Shown: positions 1 through 11,395, counted from the stretch's first letter. The stretch is 25,270 nucleotides of DNA from Ectocarpus siliculosus (GCA_000310025.1 FN649727.1:2522466-2547735); one strand, 5' to 3'. Translations and numbers: made by a program. Notes: a model not told the origin generated them from the sequence alone.

Positions 1-411
1 TCCCGGTCCCATTTTGGGGAATAAAAAAAAAAATTTGGAATTGTTTTTTTTTTTTAAAAGTTTTTATACCCCCCCCCCCCCCTTTTCCCCCGGACCCTTT
101 TAAAATCAACCGGAACCAACGCATCCAGTTCAGGGGGTATTTTGATTCCGTTTTGGGGAAGGTGATGTTTCAGGTGTTTTTCTCCTTGAGCTGTGGGGCC
201 CGGGAGCTTTAGGGGGGGAAGTGAAAGGGAGTCGCTTTCCCGGGCATCAACACCAGGGAAAATTGGTACAATTTGGATTTTTTTGGGATCCAGGACCCCT
301 TTTTCCGGACGCCCCGGTTTCCCCAGGATCACATGTACCCACCCACTTTCCCGAAAGAGAGGGGGGGGGGGGGGGGCGTGCGTTGTGTTGTTGCAGGCCG
401 GCTAGAGGCAG
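1..411. other. Low-quality edge sequence, no supportable gene
   Basis: This stretch is dominated by stretched homopolymers: A runs near 25-35, T runs near 44-56, a run of about 15 C near 69-82 and about 16 G at 361-376, plus many doubled or quadrupled letters. The style differs from the rest of the window and looks like degraded base calling at the end of a read or contig. Several frames stay open by chance, but none encodes a recognisable domain and none can be trusted across the homopolymers. Confidence 0.55.
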
Positions 412-741
412 ATGGGTCTAGGACCGGCGGCTGTACTACAAGATGTGAACGAGGAGAGGGCGATTCGTACGCTGGCGCTACTTGCCGGGTTTGGGCTTTT
501 GCGAGGGGCTGGTGCGCGTGAGAAGTGGTTGGGGATGGCATCAATGGCCGGGGCGGGGGTGCAAGCTCTGTCTGTCTGTCTGTCTGCCTTCTTCTCTGCT
601 GGAGCATGGTGCTGTGTTTGGATAGGATTTTTCAGAAGATGCGGAGGCGATTGCCGGCAGGAGGAGGGAATAGAGAGGTTGGGGCGTCGGGGGGGGATCG
701 TTTTATGTACTCGATGTGTTTGTCTCGTTTTGTGTGGTTAG
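412..741 (+). CDS. Doubtful 3'-terminal exon of an unidentified gene
   Basis: An open frame starts at ATG 412 and ends at a stop at 739-741. The first 55 or so residues look protein-like: a charged stretch (QDVNEERAIRTLALLAGFGL) leading into small and hydrophobic residues, then REKWLGMASMAGAG. After the TCTG microsatellite at 567-586 the translation turns Cys/Trp-rich and looks non-coding. A TAG lies in frame at 403-405, so the frame either starts at 412 or enters through an acceptor at that same TAG (ending at 405). The G/T-rich DNA that follows on the same strand resembles the downstream regions of the other genes here, which favours a + strand gene ending nearby. No family is recognised. 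It could equally be non-coding. Confidence 0.22.
   Translation: MGLGPAAVLQDVNEERAIRTLALLAGFGLLRGAGAREKWLGMASMAGAGVQALSVCLSAFFSAGAWCCVWIGFFRRCGGDCRQEEGIERLGRRGGIVLCTRCVCLVLCG
567..586. repeat. (TCTG)5 microsatellite
   Basis: Five perfect TCTG units follow the GC-rich start of the doubtful 412 ORF. Where they begin, the translation of that ORF loses coding character. Confidence 0.85.
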
Positions 742-2440
742 CTTCTGTGCCGCGCGTAGTATGTGTACTGTTGGTGGTGAAGGCCGCTTTTGGGCGTGCA
801 CGTTGTATTTTACCCTTGATCTTCTCCCGTGTCCATTCTTTACTTTTGTTTGTCTCTCAATCTGTAGCATACGAACGCGCGCACAGTCACCAACATAAAA
901 ATGGGTGGAAATTGCTTCCCCCTAGTACACCGTTCGCTAAACTGTATTTTTCAAAACGGGATACAATGGGTTTTAGATTTGTTGCCTCGTTGGGTTGCGC
1001 TTTGTGGTTCCTTGACCGTTGCCTCCCTCTGCCGCACCCTGCGTTTGGTAGCTGCCGGGGCTGTTCCTCGTAGCCGCAGAGGTGAAGAACTAGATATGGT
1101 TGGGCGGTACAAAAAACTTGAAGTATGATATAGGGGCTGGGGGGGGGGCGGGAGGGGGGTCTTCGCAGGCTGCGATATCGCAGGCCTTTCGTCTGTCTCG
1201 TTGTTGTTCGCCTGCGGGTGTCCATTGGTTTTGGGGTTCTGGCATATATCCCTTGTCGTGTGCGTGCAACCCCGTGAGTCACGGTGGCTTCTTTGCTATG
1301 TCCCCTTGGCTCACCCTAAACAGGCATACGTTGCCAGCCTGCTCGCGCGGGGCACGTGTTCCAGTGTGGCGGTCTCGGGTGTATAGTGATGTATGTGCCG
1401 ATCGGTGTGCTGACGAACGGATCCAGCGTAGCCGTCGCCCACGGCAGAGCCTTTTCCTACGTGTGGGTGTGTGTCGTCGAGGTGTTTGTAGGTTGGGTTG
1501 TTTCGGCCACAAAAGCCCCAGCAACCCATGATAGTGCGCTATGGCGTTGGTGTCTATTTTGGTGTCTTTTTGTGTCTAAGGTGTGTTATTTATTTCGGAG
1601 TGCACCGCTGGGAGCGCTTGCGTTTCTGCGAAGGGGGGGGGGGGAGGCGCGTCGTGACTACGCCTTCCTTGTCATGTTCCTGGCGATCTTGCCTCCGATG
1701 CGTGTATCAAAGTGTTGCGTCATTGCATTTTGGCGCCTTCGTTCCATTAGAAGCAGGAACAACTTTTTGTGTGTGTGAACCATTGATTTTATGCAATCCT
1801 GTTTTGGGCAGAAGAAGAAGAGGCGAGAGAGAGGCAAACAGCGGGAAGGGCAAGAGAGGTTCCATGCATGATTTTTTTTTTCCGTTTCGTGATTTTATGT
1901 TCCGTTCCATGTTTCATTTTTCTTTGTGGGTGGCTTGACAGAAGAGTAGACTACTGTGACGGTCGGGATGAGGTGGGTACAAGTGTACCTGGCGTGTGAG
2001 AAAGAGATGGACGGGCTTGAAGGTGAAAATGGAGAGGGTGGCTTGCTCGCGGGCGGGCGTGGGTGATGTCGGCACCGAGTGGAAGAAGCCCGCATTTGAC
2101 AAGTAAAGCAGAAATAGTGTGGCGTCTGTATCAGCAACAGTACGTATTAGAAGGAATTCACCCCGAACTAGGCGATGGTGATGCGCGGGTGCAGTTCGTC
2201 AAATGTGCTGTGTTTCGTGGGTCGAGTTGAGATACGATTTTGGTGGTTGAATGCTGTGTTCAATCTCGATCGGCGAGCTCCCTCTCGAGAAGAAAGGGGG
2301 GCATAAGATGAACGAGAAGCAATTGGATCTCGTTATTGAAGTACCTGGGTATAGTATGTAATTGGGTTCGCGGGAGACCTGGTAGACTAAGCTAAGAGGT
2401 TTTTAATTCTTGACAGGTTGAAGAAGGGGTAGGTTGAGTG
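742..2440 (+). other. Non-coding G/T-rich downstream region
   Basis: About 1.7 kb with no supportable exon on either strand. The + strand is conspicuously rich in G and T (many TGTG, GTTT and GGGG words and several poly-G tracts near 1139-1146 and 1635-1644). This is the same bias seen downstream of the well-supported stop codons at 11395 and 24546. I read it as the 3' untranslated or downstream region of a + strand gene lying to the left. The bias flips to A/C-rich near 2440. Confidence 0.4.
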
Positions 2441-4011
2441 TGGGCCGTAACCCTAAGCCTCAACTTAACAACGATGCCGTGTTTTTTCGCATTTCCTTGC
2501 GGGGCATGTGGCAACAAGAGACCCCAGCTAGCTGGGTGTTTCGAGACGCTGGAGACCACAAGACAGAATTGCGCCAGGAGAAACGGTTTTCATGTTTTTC
2601 AATTCATGGTGGGTGGGTACTGGACACGAGTATGCATACAATGATGTATCTTGTGTCGCCGCGAATTTTGACACGAGCGACAGGGCGGCAGCCAATCGCG
2701 GACACGAAAAACTTCCCACCCTCTTAAAAAATATGCCGAGGATGACTCTGCGACAACGAGTGCCCGGCTTTGTCTCGAGTGGACACAGTAGTCCTTGAGA
2801 CGTGTTATTTCAAGCGAGAAACGAGCTGGAAAAAAACTTGAACCTCAGCTTGCCCTCAGCTTGCTTTCTTGCATTGATGTGTTGCCATAGAGACACGCAG
2901 GCATGGAACCTCTCTCTCCTGAGGCCGCCAAACAGTACGGTGAGCGATTTCGTTCATTTCATTCCACCAAGCAACGCAAGCAAATGGCGCGCTCAAAACG
3001 TTTTGGTGCGCACAGACTGCCTGCCTCCCGGCAATTGCGGCCGAAAGTCTCAAGCCACCCCTCACGGTTATACGTCCATGGGCCAAACGCAACCCAATCG
3101 CCCCCCATCTCGCGCGCGCGCTAATCGTGCGGTGCGCTCCCGCTTGGGGGAGCATGGTCGGTGTACGAGTCCGGTCTATGATTGGTTTCCTCTTCCTTGG
3201 AAAACAGTTTTTAAAGACGTGCCAATCAACAACCCGTCGCCCAGACCCTCGTTCAGACCCTGGAGTGAGTTGCCCAACGTACCCTACAAGAATAGACCGT
3301 AGATAAGTACAACCAAAGCTTTGCATCAAAATACTTTTATCATGCCATGCCACCGGCGAAAAAACGCCGTCGGTATGCAGGTTCCCTCGAACCCCCGCCA
3401 ACGACGAAAATAACTTCGACTTCCCCGGGCTGTCAATGATACTCTCGTGTGACGATTCCCACTATGCCAGTTGTGAACAGATACTCACGTAACATCTGCA
3501 CGTTCTGCTAAGGCTCCCAAGCACAAGGTAAACACTAGGCTAGCCACAACTACCCTCATCTACCCCCTGAGTATCTCGAGGCACTCCCTCCCTGCTGCCA
3601 TTCGATTCAAAACGATTGTCAAATCAACCTTGTTGGCAACTTGGCAAACCCATTTGCACCTTACCTAAATCTCTCAAATACTACTGTACCTTCCGTGCCT
3701 CACCCCCCCCTGTTTCAAACTAAGCACTGCAGCATACGAGGTCTTCTTGCCACCGTTGTCTTACTCTACTCTCTAGCCTCGCACGCACAAAGACACAGCA
3801 AACCGAAGGCTCTGACTGCTGCTGTCCTCAACGAGTCCGAAACGCCATTTGACGCCGACAACGAAGCAGCAGCACAAGGTCTTGTCCAACCCAAAATCAT
3901 ATTGTTAAGAAAAAAGAACAAAAAATCACAAGTGTCGTTCGCTCGTGTCGGTTCACGAACGCCGCCGATTCTGGTGTCAGTCTGACGGACCACATCTCGC
4001 TCGCTCATTCC
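2441..4011 (-). other. Probable 3' UTR/downstream region of the cyclophilin gene
   Basis: About 1.6 kb immediately after the cyclophilin stop codon on the minus strand. Read on +, it is rich in A and C, so the minus-strand transcript would be G/T-rich, matching the downstream regions of the other genes. Open frames here, for example 2802-3302 on +, have no domain or coding character. No polyadenylation signal can be named with confidence. Confidence 0.4.
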
Positions 4012-7000
4012 TCACTCACTGATGACGCTGTCGCTGTCACTGCCCCCGGTCCCGCTACTACTCTTGTTGCTACGGCTACTCTGACTCCGGCTGCCGCTCC
4101 TGCTCCTGCTACGGCTGCTCCCGCTCCCGCTCCTGCTCGTCGCGCGTCTCTTCCTTGCTGGCGGGGAGCGTGAGCCGGACCGGCTGCTTCGACCCCTCGA
4201 CCTAGAGCGCCTGTTCTTGCTGCGCGAGGACGACCGGGAGCGAGACCTCCGGGCGCGAGGGGCCGGGCTCCGAGAGCCCCGCCGGCCGCCGCCACGGCGG
4301 ACGGGCGACCTCCTCCGAGGAGGCGGCGAGCGGGAGTCTCGCCCTCCTCGCCTGCCCCCTCCGTCCCCGCCGCCCCTCCTCTTGCTCCTGCTCCTGCTCC
4401 TGCTCCTGCTGCTGCGGCGCCGCCCCGCCTGGGCGCCGTAGTTCAGCCCTGACTGTTGGTACCGCCCCTCGTACGGCTCACGCCTTCCCCCCCTGCCCAC
4501 GTCGTACCGGCCGCGTGCCCCCCCTCCCCTGTTGTCGAGATCGCGGTCGCGCCGGTCGCGGTCCCACGCTCCACCTCGGTCCCCGTACCGCCCGCCGCCG
4601 TCACGGCCACCACCATCACGAGCCCGGTTGTTGTACCGGTCGTCCCTGTCCCTGTCCGCCCTGTCGCCGCGCACGGGGGAGGGTGTGCGGTACACGCGGC
4701 CACCACGGCCCTTGTAGCGGGTGCGTCCGTCGTCCGGCACATCCTGGGCGTTGCTGGCGCTCTTGTCCTGTCGCGCGGCGGGGCTCTTGCTGCCGCGGCT
4801 GCGGCTGCGGCTCCTGCCATGGCGCCCGGTTGCTGCTGCTCTCTTCGGCGGCGACGGGCTTACGGCTCGCCTCCCCTCGGGAGCGGCGTGGCGGCTGCTG
4901 CTGCCGTTCGCCGGCTTGGAAGACCGAGAGCCGTTCTCCTTGCTCGCGGCCGACACCCCATTCCCGACTGCGCGGTGGTGGTCGCCCCCCTTGCCGCCGC
5001 CGCCGCCGCGGGGGACGTCCTTGCCTTCGTCGCTGCTGCTTCCGCTGCTGCTGCTGCTGCCGCTGCTCTGGACGGCCCGCTTCTCCTTCTTGGCGTCCTT
5101 GCTGCTCGACTTCTTGGCGGCGTGCTTGGCCTTCTTGCTCTCGCGCTTGCGGCGCTTGCGGTCCCCCCCCCCGCCAGACGCGTCCGACTCGTCGCCGCTG
5201 GAGTCGTCGGAAGAGCTGCTGCCGCCGCCGGACTCATCGTGATGGCGGTGGTGACGACGGTGCTTCTTCTGCTTCTTCTTGCCTTCTCCCTCCTCGCCCT
5301 TCCTCTTGCTCTTCTTGAGGCGCTTCTTCTCGGCCTTCTTTTCCTTCTTCCTCTCCTTCTTCAGCGCCTTCCGGTCCCTCTTCTCCTTCTTCTTGTCCGG
5401 AGTGTCTCTTGCGGCACCACGGCTTTGCATCTTCTTCATCCCGCTGCCTACCCCGTTCGCCCTGCCGTCGTCGCTGTCGCCCCCGCCCGCCTCCTCTTCC
5501 CTCCCGACGTCGCGGCTGCTGTGGCGACGGTGATGCTTGGAGGAGGAGCCGCGGCTGGGGAGCAGCTCCCCGCAGTCTTCGATGACAACCCTCTGGAGGG
5601 AGATCGGGGCGTCCTTCTTATCGGTCTCTACCTCGGACATCTTTGTAAGCGTGTCCGCGCCGGACTCGAGCTCTCCAAACACTACGTGGAGTCCATCCAG
5701 GTGGCTCGCCGGGTCGGTTGTGATGAAAAACTGGAGATTTGGGCATCAACAACACACATCGTTCGGGGTGGGAAGAAGGGAACACAGGACACGAGGTCGT
5801 TCAGGGGAAGGAACTTCGACACACCTCAAGCGGAGCGAAAGTGGTGTCGGATTGGGCAATCGTCTTGCGGGTTACAACCCTCATTTCGGCAAACGGTGAA
5901 ATCCGTTTGCTTGTTGTTCGTTGAACATTGTTAGTGAGAAGCGAGTCCCGACTTCGGCATGCCTTCTTTCTTTAAAAAGACGGGATAGCCTATTCTGGAG
6001 AACGTATTTTCGAGTAGACATCCATGGCTGCCGCAGCGTTGATCTCTGGTGCAAATTAGTTCGGTTCTAGTCTTCCCTGTCTTCTAAGGCCTAAGCCTTG
6101 GTCAAAACAAAGGTACATAGAGCACTGCTGCGCCCCTAAAAATCAGCGCCCTCTCGCACGCCGCCTTGATTCCTACGGTTCTGGAACCCTGTTGCCAAGC
6201 AAAGCACTCTCGGGAAGGCCGCTTCGAACCCCGGACCTCCCAATCCGCTTAACCGCAGCGTTTATATGCTTCAGCGCAGCCTCGAGTCAAAACAGGTGAA
6301 GTTCCCCGGTGGACAGCAACCGAAAAAGTAATGCATAAACTTGGCGATCGGCATGAAACGAGACAGCGCAAGGACGTTTGTACCTGAGAGCCGTTGCTGT
6401 TCTTGCCGGCGTTGGCCATCGACAGCAGGTGCTTCTTGTTGTGCTTGAGCTTCAGGCCGGCCGGCTCGTCCTTGAACTTCCCACCGTAGATACTCTCGCC
6501 ACCGGTGCCATTGCGCCTCTCGAAGTCGCCTCCTTGACACATGAACCCTGGCGAAATCAGCAGACAAGAGTCGGGGGGAACGGTCGCGTAAAGCATCAAG
6601 AGAGCGAAGGAACAGAGCACGAGGGGAACTCATTCCTTTCGAGGGAGTGATATAGGTGCTGGGAGGCATTACCGACACACCTCGGACGGAAAAGCGAGAC
6701 CGTTTTCTAAGCAAAATTTACAATCAGGGGGCGGAGCTTCCGAAGATCAGAATAATAAGCCATACTTGCAGCGGTAAACACTTCACAAGACCTTCGCATC
6801 AGTCGCGAGTTGGTGCAGACGAGACTAGAACGGTGCTGTGCTTCACACCTAGGCAAGGGTTTTCAAGAGGGTTCACAAACGTACAGAGCAGGACTTGCAC
6901 CCCGTTTTCCTATCTTGTACGGCCCGTCAACACGTACCAAGCAAGACTTGCCCGTGCTGTACCAAACAGGTGGCATACGAAGCGAAAGGCCGTACCAAGA

Positions 7001-8660
7001 CCCTGTGTCGGCACGCCCCCATGGCGGTGTGATCTGTGTTTTTCTGTTATTCTGTTATGTTCGCCACACCACGATGATAACATTCGAGCATTTGAAAGTA
7101 TCACTGCCCGTGTGGTTTTCTGGACGAGGGTATTGAATATCAGATACGTTCTGCGATAGACTCATGCCTAAAAACCTTGCCTACGCACATCCCTTCGCGA
7201 CACACCACAAGAACCAACACGTGCTCGCCAAAAAAACAGCGGTGTTTGCCTACATACTAGCATGAACCGGGTGTAGTGTGTAGACAGTTCGAGACTCACC
7301 TGGAATCACGCGGTGGAAGGGGACACCTGTCGAACGATAAACCACATGGTACCCGGCGGAGCAAGGGACCAAAACAGGACAAAGCAGACACAACGGAGGT
7401 GGACGTAGACACCAGAAGGCGAGCAAGGGAAACACGGCACCAGGAAGAGACAGGCAGAACAAGTATTGAGATGTGAAACAAAGCAGGGAGGTAAACTGGT
7501 ATGCGTGCGTAAGGGTGAGCGAGAGGATAATGCCCGCCGCGGTAGAAAGTGTCCAAACCGCTGGATAGATAGCGCACAATAGAAAGCAGCAGACGTGCGT
7601 GCTGTGTTGACCAGCCAAGGCGCCTACTGCCGTACTGACAAGTTTAGGTTCATATGCATACGGCGCGCCTGGCTTGCTGTGTAATCGAAACTGAGACAGA
7701 TGCCTTGCCAGCGAAGACATCGTTTTAAGAAATATAGTTTTGCAAGTGGTGGAGACCGAGTGGGATCTGATGGGACAAATAACAAGGCGCTACGTGTTTG
7801 TCTGAAAACTTAAAACGCCACAGCGCAAATACGTCGGGGCATCTCCTAAGACATACCGTAGTTGCGGAAAACGAGAGCACAAGAATGGTGGACCATGTAT
7901 TCTATGTAGGCCACCGCTGTAGGACACACATCATAAACAGGACGTGAGTCTTAACCAACAAAAAAGCAAAAAAGGTCATCTCCCTCCCACAGGACACACG
8001 CTTGCCGCCTCCTCGATTTTCCCGCCGCCTCGCCACCAACACGCACCTTTGTAGTGCAGCATCCTACCCGTGGTTCTGCCCTCTCCCTTCTCGCCGGTGC
8101 ACAGGCATCGGAAGTTCTCCGCGGTCAACGGCACCTTCTCGGTGTAGAGCTCGAACACCATCCTCCCAGCTGTATTTCGAACGTGAGCAGGAACACCAGC
8201 AGCAGCATCGCAACAAGGTTGACGAAGATGAGAAATCCAAAACAGGGGTGGTAAGGCCGATAACGACGGCGAGGACGGGGCGAGAGAGAGTACTGTAGGC
8301 CAGCCATGTCAGATGGGCCGAGAAGCAATACATACCTAGCTGGCAGCCAAGGTGCTTGCCGACCATATGGGGGCAGACGCGATCACGCATGGCAATGCCA
8401 GAGGGACGCAAGTGCGCAGCAATCCATCTAAACCAAGATCCGCATGGGCAGCATTTGCACCAGGCCTTCTCACCATCCAACACATGCCAGCTTGCATGTT
8501 TGCATGGTGGGTGGAACATCCGGCTGTGTTTGTTGGCAAACGAATTGAGGCCGCAATCCGCGAGGTTGGATACTTCCTACCAGACCGAGCTTCGCAACCC
8601 ACCTGGTTCGCCACCGATCGCCATGTCGAAGAAGCATCGTGTCGGCGCCGCGGGAGCCAT
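4012..8660 (-). CDS. SR-rich nuclear cyclophilin (peptidyl-prolyl isomerase), five exons
   Basis: Exons on the minus strand: 8660-8603, 8169-8047, 7326-7300 (27-nt microexon), 6547-6384 and 5730-4012. All junctions are GT..AG; phases 1,1,1,0 give an uninterrupted 696-aa protein. Residues 1-180 are a full cyclophilin domain: [20 protein letters not shown], then [49 protein letters not shown] and the closing DCGEL. The catalytic set is present (Arg66, Phe71, Met72, Gln74, Phe126, His139). The position of CypA Trp121 is His134, as in PPIG/NKTR-type cyclophilins, which usually lowers cyclosporin affinity. Residues 181-696 are a low-complexity tail: Lys-rich blocks, Ser/Asp clusters, an RVYRTPSP motif typical of RS cyclophilins, Asp/Arg/Gly repeats and a C-terminal run of RS dipeptides. 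By family, such proteins act in the nucleus at spliceosomes and nuclear speckles. The start codon at 8660 gives the short N-terminus usual for the family. It shares a 226-bp promoter with the SAYSvFN gene. Introns are 433, 720, 752 and 653 bases and hold nothing else that I can support. Confidence 0.93.
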
Positions 8661-8886
8661 GTCCAATGTGTGCTCTCTGTCCTCCCTCCCTCTCGCCTCT
8701 CGCACCCTGCTCTCCCTGTTCTCACCGCCATGCACCGGGGGCTCAGATGAATACATTAAGGGTGTAATGCTTCCATTCTGCGTGGCCCCGCTTCGAGTGT
8801 GGACGGTGTCTGCCTGGTGTCTGGTGTCCTCTGGGTGCTGTGATTATACACAATTATAACCAACAGGGGTGATACGGGGGCAGAGC
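8661..8886. promoter_or_regulatory. Short bidirectional promoter between cyclophilin and SAYSvFN genes
   Basis: Only 226 bases separate the two divergent ATGs, so both 5' UTRs and core promoters must lie here, unless 5' UTR introns push them further out. The cyclophilin side is pyrimidine-rich on + (CTCCCTCCC and similar). An AT-rich patch (ATTATACACAATTATAACCA) sits near 8842-8861, close to the SAYSvFN start. It is followed by CAACAG, which could be a 5' UTR splice acceptor. No canonical TATA box is evident. Confidence 0.6.
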
Positions 8887-11395
8887 ATGGCTGACAACGC
8901 GAACAACACAGCAGTAGGGCGGAGGGAGAAGTGGTGGAGCGTTGTCAAGGCCATAGCTTTCGAGCTGAAGCCGTTCAGCCTTCCCAGCGTCGAGGATGTG
9001 AAGGCCGCGGCGGTAGCAGTGAGAACGAATGTCCGTCAAGTCGTCGACGAACTCGTCAGAGTCACGCCGGAGGCTGTTGGTGCCGTGAAGGCCGTCAACC
9101 CGCTCAGGGCGTTAGGGCTGTTGGCTTGGCTCTGCGGGTGGGCACTGTTCATCTGGCTCGAGTTCGGTAAGTGTGTGTGTCTGTAAATATAAATATATCG
9201 TGCGAGAAGCTCTCGCTCGGCATTGAAGAACGAATTACGTACCTTGGCCGGCCCTACTCTCGCTCGTTTGATTATCGATTTTTTTGAACTTTTGAACCTG
9301 ATGACATACTTGTAGTGTAGAACGTGTGCGTTTCCCCGTCATCCCGCACAAGTTCCCCCAACCCACGTTGACGTCATTGCCGTTTTTCTTGGTGGCGCGA
9401 CTCTTGGCCCTCCCTGGGGCGTCCCTCCTGTCCTTCCGAAACAAAACGTCTTGGGTTCATGTGTCATTCAAATCTTTACGGCTAACACACCTCTCGTGTT
9501 GTGTAGCCGACAGGCTCTTTTGACTCTCGTAACAAATGAACGTATACACCACAACTTTTACGACTTTAGATAAGACTCGCTGTTTCTCTTTCCCGCCATT
9601 TGTGCCGTTCCTTCCTTGCGGTTTGCCCTGTCGAGTTGCTGTGCTTGCACAAACGCAAGGACGCACAAAATCTCGAATGCACAACATTAACATTACCACG
9701 GCATGACATCTCATGAAGGAAGGCAGAATGTTAGTGTTCAACGACCCCTGAATTCTTCGTTCACGTGTGTTTGCACACACGTTACCTTTTGCTGCCCCAA
9801 CCTTGGTCACTGGAGAAGAGAGAGGGAGAGAGAAGGTCTCTCTCCATGTCTATTTATCGCTCTCCTACTACTGTATCTCTCCACGTTCCTCTCCATGTTC
9901 AACATGTCTCTCTCTCTGACCCTCTTGTCCCTCTCTCTCTCTCCCTCTCCGGTGACCAAGGGTGGGGTAACAAGAATAACGTTTGTAGGGGAGGAGGCCT
10001 CCAAGTGTTGTTGAACATCGAGACGACTCGTAGCATACGACCCAGACACGGAAGAAGACAGGATTGATCACGTATAATATTCTCGTGCGTGCATGTAGCG
10101 GAGACTCACAAAACACCACGGACGGCCCCCCGCGTTTACCCGCAATGCCGACCCTCCGCCGCCGCCTCCGTGGCCCCCATCCCCCCCCCTCCGTTACGCC
10201 GGGGACCCCTTTTCGGTGATTGCAGGTGCGGTTTATTTCATCATTTCGTCCATGGCCATGATTTTCATGAACCTCGGCGAGCGTGGAGAGAGCGAGTGGT
10301 CCGCGTACAGGTGAGAACAAAGGAAAAGAAAATACTACAACAAAGGGAAGGGAGATAAGGAAAAAAGGAAGGGGGAGGAAAGGGTATCAAGGGTACTGGG
10401 ACCTATGGCGTAGCCGTCAGGTTGTTAGGATGGGGTATAGGCTGGTGGTCGAGGTTGCCACCCCCTAGAAATATTCCGCAAATCATGTCACGTTTCTGTG
10501 AGCGCTTGGGGAGCATGGCGAAGATGTGGCTGAACAAGTCACTGTTCGGAAATACCGATTTTTCTCGTAAGAAATTGCTCATATGATGGAGTGTGTTGTG
10601 GGGGCTAAGCGACATTTGTTTTTCGGACTACATATGTACTTCGAAGTACTTGAATTCGTGCCGAAGGTTCCCAAACATTAGTCGAGAGAGGGTGATCAAA
10701 TGGTTGACATATGCTACCTCACGCTTTGTTACATGTACGCGTATTGTAGCAAGATTATGACATGCTCGGGGAACGGAGGTCAATGCAGAGCAAGACCGGT
10801 GTCTGGTGCCAAACAGCTTTTTAGGTTGAGGACAAAGCCCACACATCCTCCAGCACCAATGGTAGCACATCAACCACATCGAGGACTCTGTACGCAGGAA
10901 GCACGTTCACCAACTGACCCACCCACCCACCCACCCACCGGGGCCTTGTCGGCAACCCGCCGCAGCGTTTTCAACGCAGGCTGCCGCGCGCTGCTGGGCA
11001 CCATCAACGCCGAGCAGTTCGAGCGCGAGATCATGCGCCAGAACGTGGCTGCCCCGGCCCACCACCACGGCGACGGCAACGAGGATGACAACAACAACCA
11101 GGACGAAGATTTCGTGTGGGTGGAGCCAGAACCGGTAGTGCGCGACGTCGCCGCCGGTGACGCTGATGAGCCCGAGGATGGCAACGGAAGCGAGTATGAC
11201 GACGATGACGGTGGTGGTGGCGGCGGCGGAGGCGGCGGGGGTGGAGGCGAAGGAGGTGCTGCTGCTGCCAGAGGGGCCGGGGGGGGGCGGAAGGTGAGCG
11301 GGAAGCGCGCGCGCCGGGGCTTCGAGGAGAGGAAGGAGAGGCAGGAGGAGAGGAGGCTCGCGCTGCAGGCGGTGGAGCAGGACGAATGGAACTGA
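8887..11395 (+). CDS. SAYSD1: SAYSvFN-domain membrane protein (SAYSD1-type), three exons
   Basis: Exons 8887-9166, 10226-10310 and 10966-11395 join in phases 1 and 2 to give 264 aa. The diagnostic motif is rebuilt across the second junction: WSAY from exon 2 and VFNAGCRALLGTINAEQFER from exon 3, with the Ser codon split AG|C. Two hydrophobic segments precede it, at about 75-93 (LLAWLCGWALFIWLEF) and 95-110 (AVYFIISSMAMIFMNL), as in the family. The N-terminal 70 residues are helical and charged. Animal SAYSD1 (about 180 aa) sits in the ER membrane and has been linked to recognition of UFMylated ribosomes stalled at the translocon. That role is transferred by family, not visible here. The tail after about residue 145 is unusual: strongly acidic (Asp/Glu), then about 13 consecutive Gly, then basic and helical (EERKERQEERRLALQAVEQD). 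An upstream GTG at 8869 is in frame, but ATG 8887 is the first ATG. Introns are 1059 and 655 bases. Confidence 0.88.
10917..10939. repeat. (ACCC)n microsatellite in SAYSvFN intron 2
   Basis: Five to six ACCC units lie 27-49 bases before the exon 3 acceptor at 10965. They may form part of an unusual C/A-rich tract ahead of the splice site. Confidence 0.8.

Noticed and set aside
2802-3302. + strand ORF of 166 codons
   Set aside because: It lies in the A/C-rich region that fits the minus-strand 3' UTR; the translation has no domain and mixed composition.
4456-5934. Long + strand open frame (492 codons) opposite the cyclophilin tail
   Set aside because: It is a shadow of the GC-rich RS-coding exon. 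The translation is Ala/Val/Leu/Pro low complexity without a domain, while the minus frame continues a real cyclophilin domain.
6211-6262. A tRNA gene on the minus strand
   Set aside because: Only a B-box-like word is present. The T stem does not pair properly and no complete cloverleaf can be drawn.
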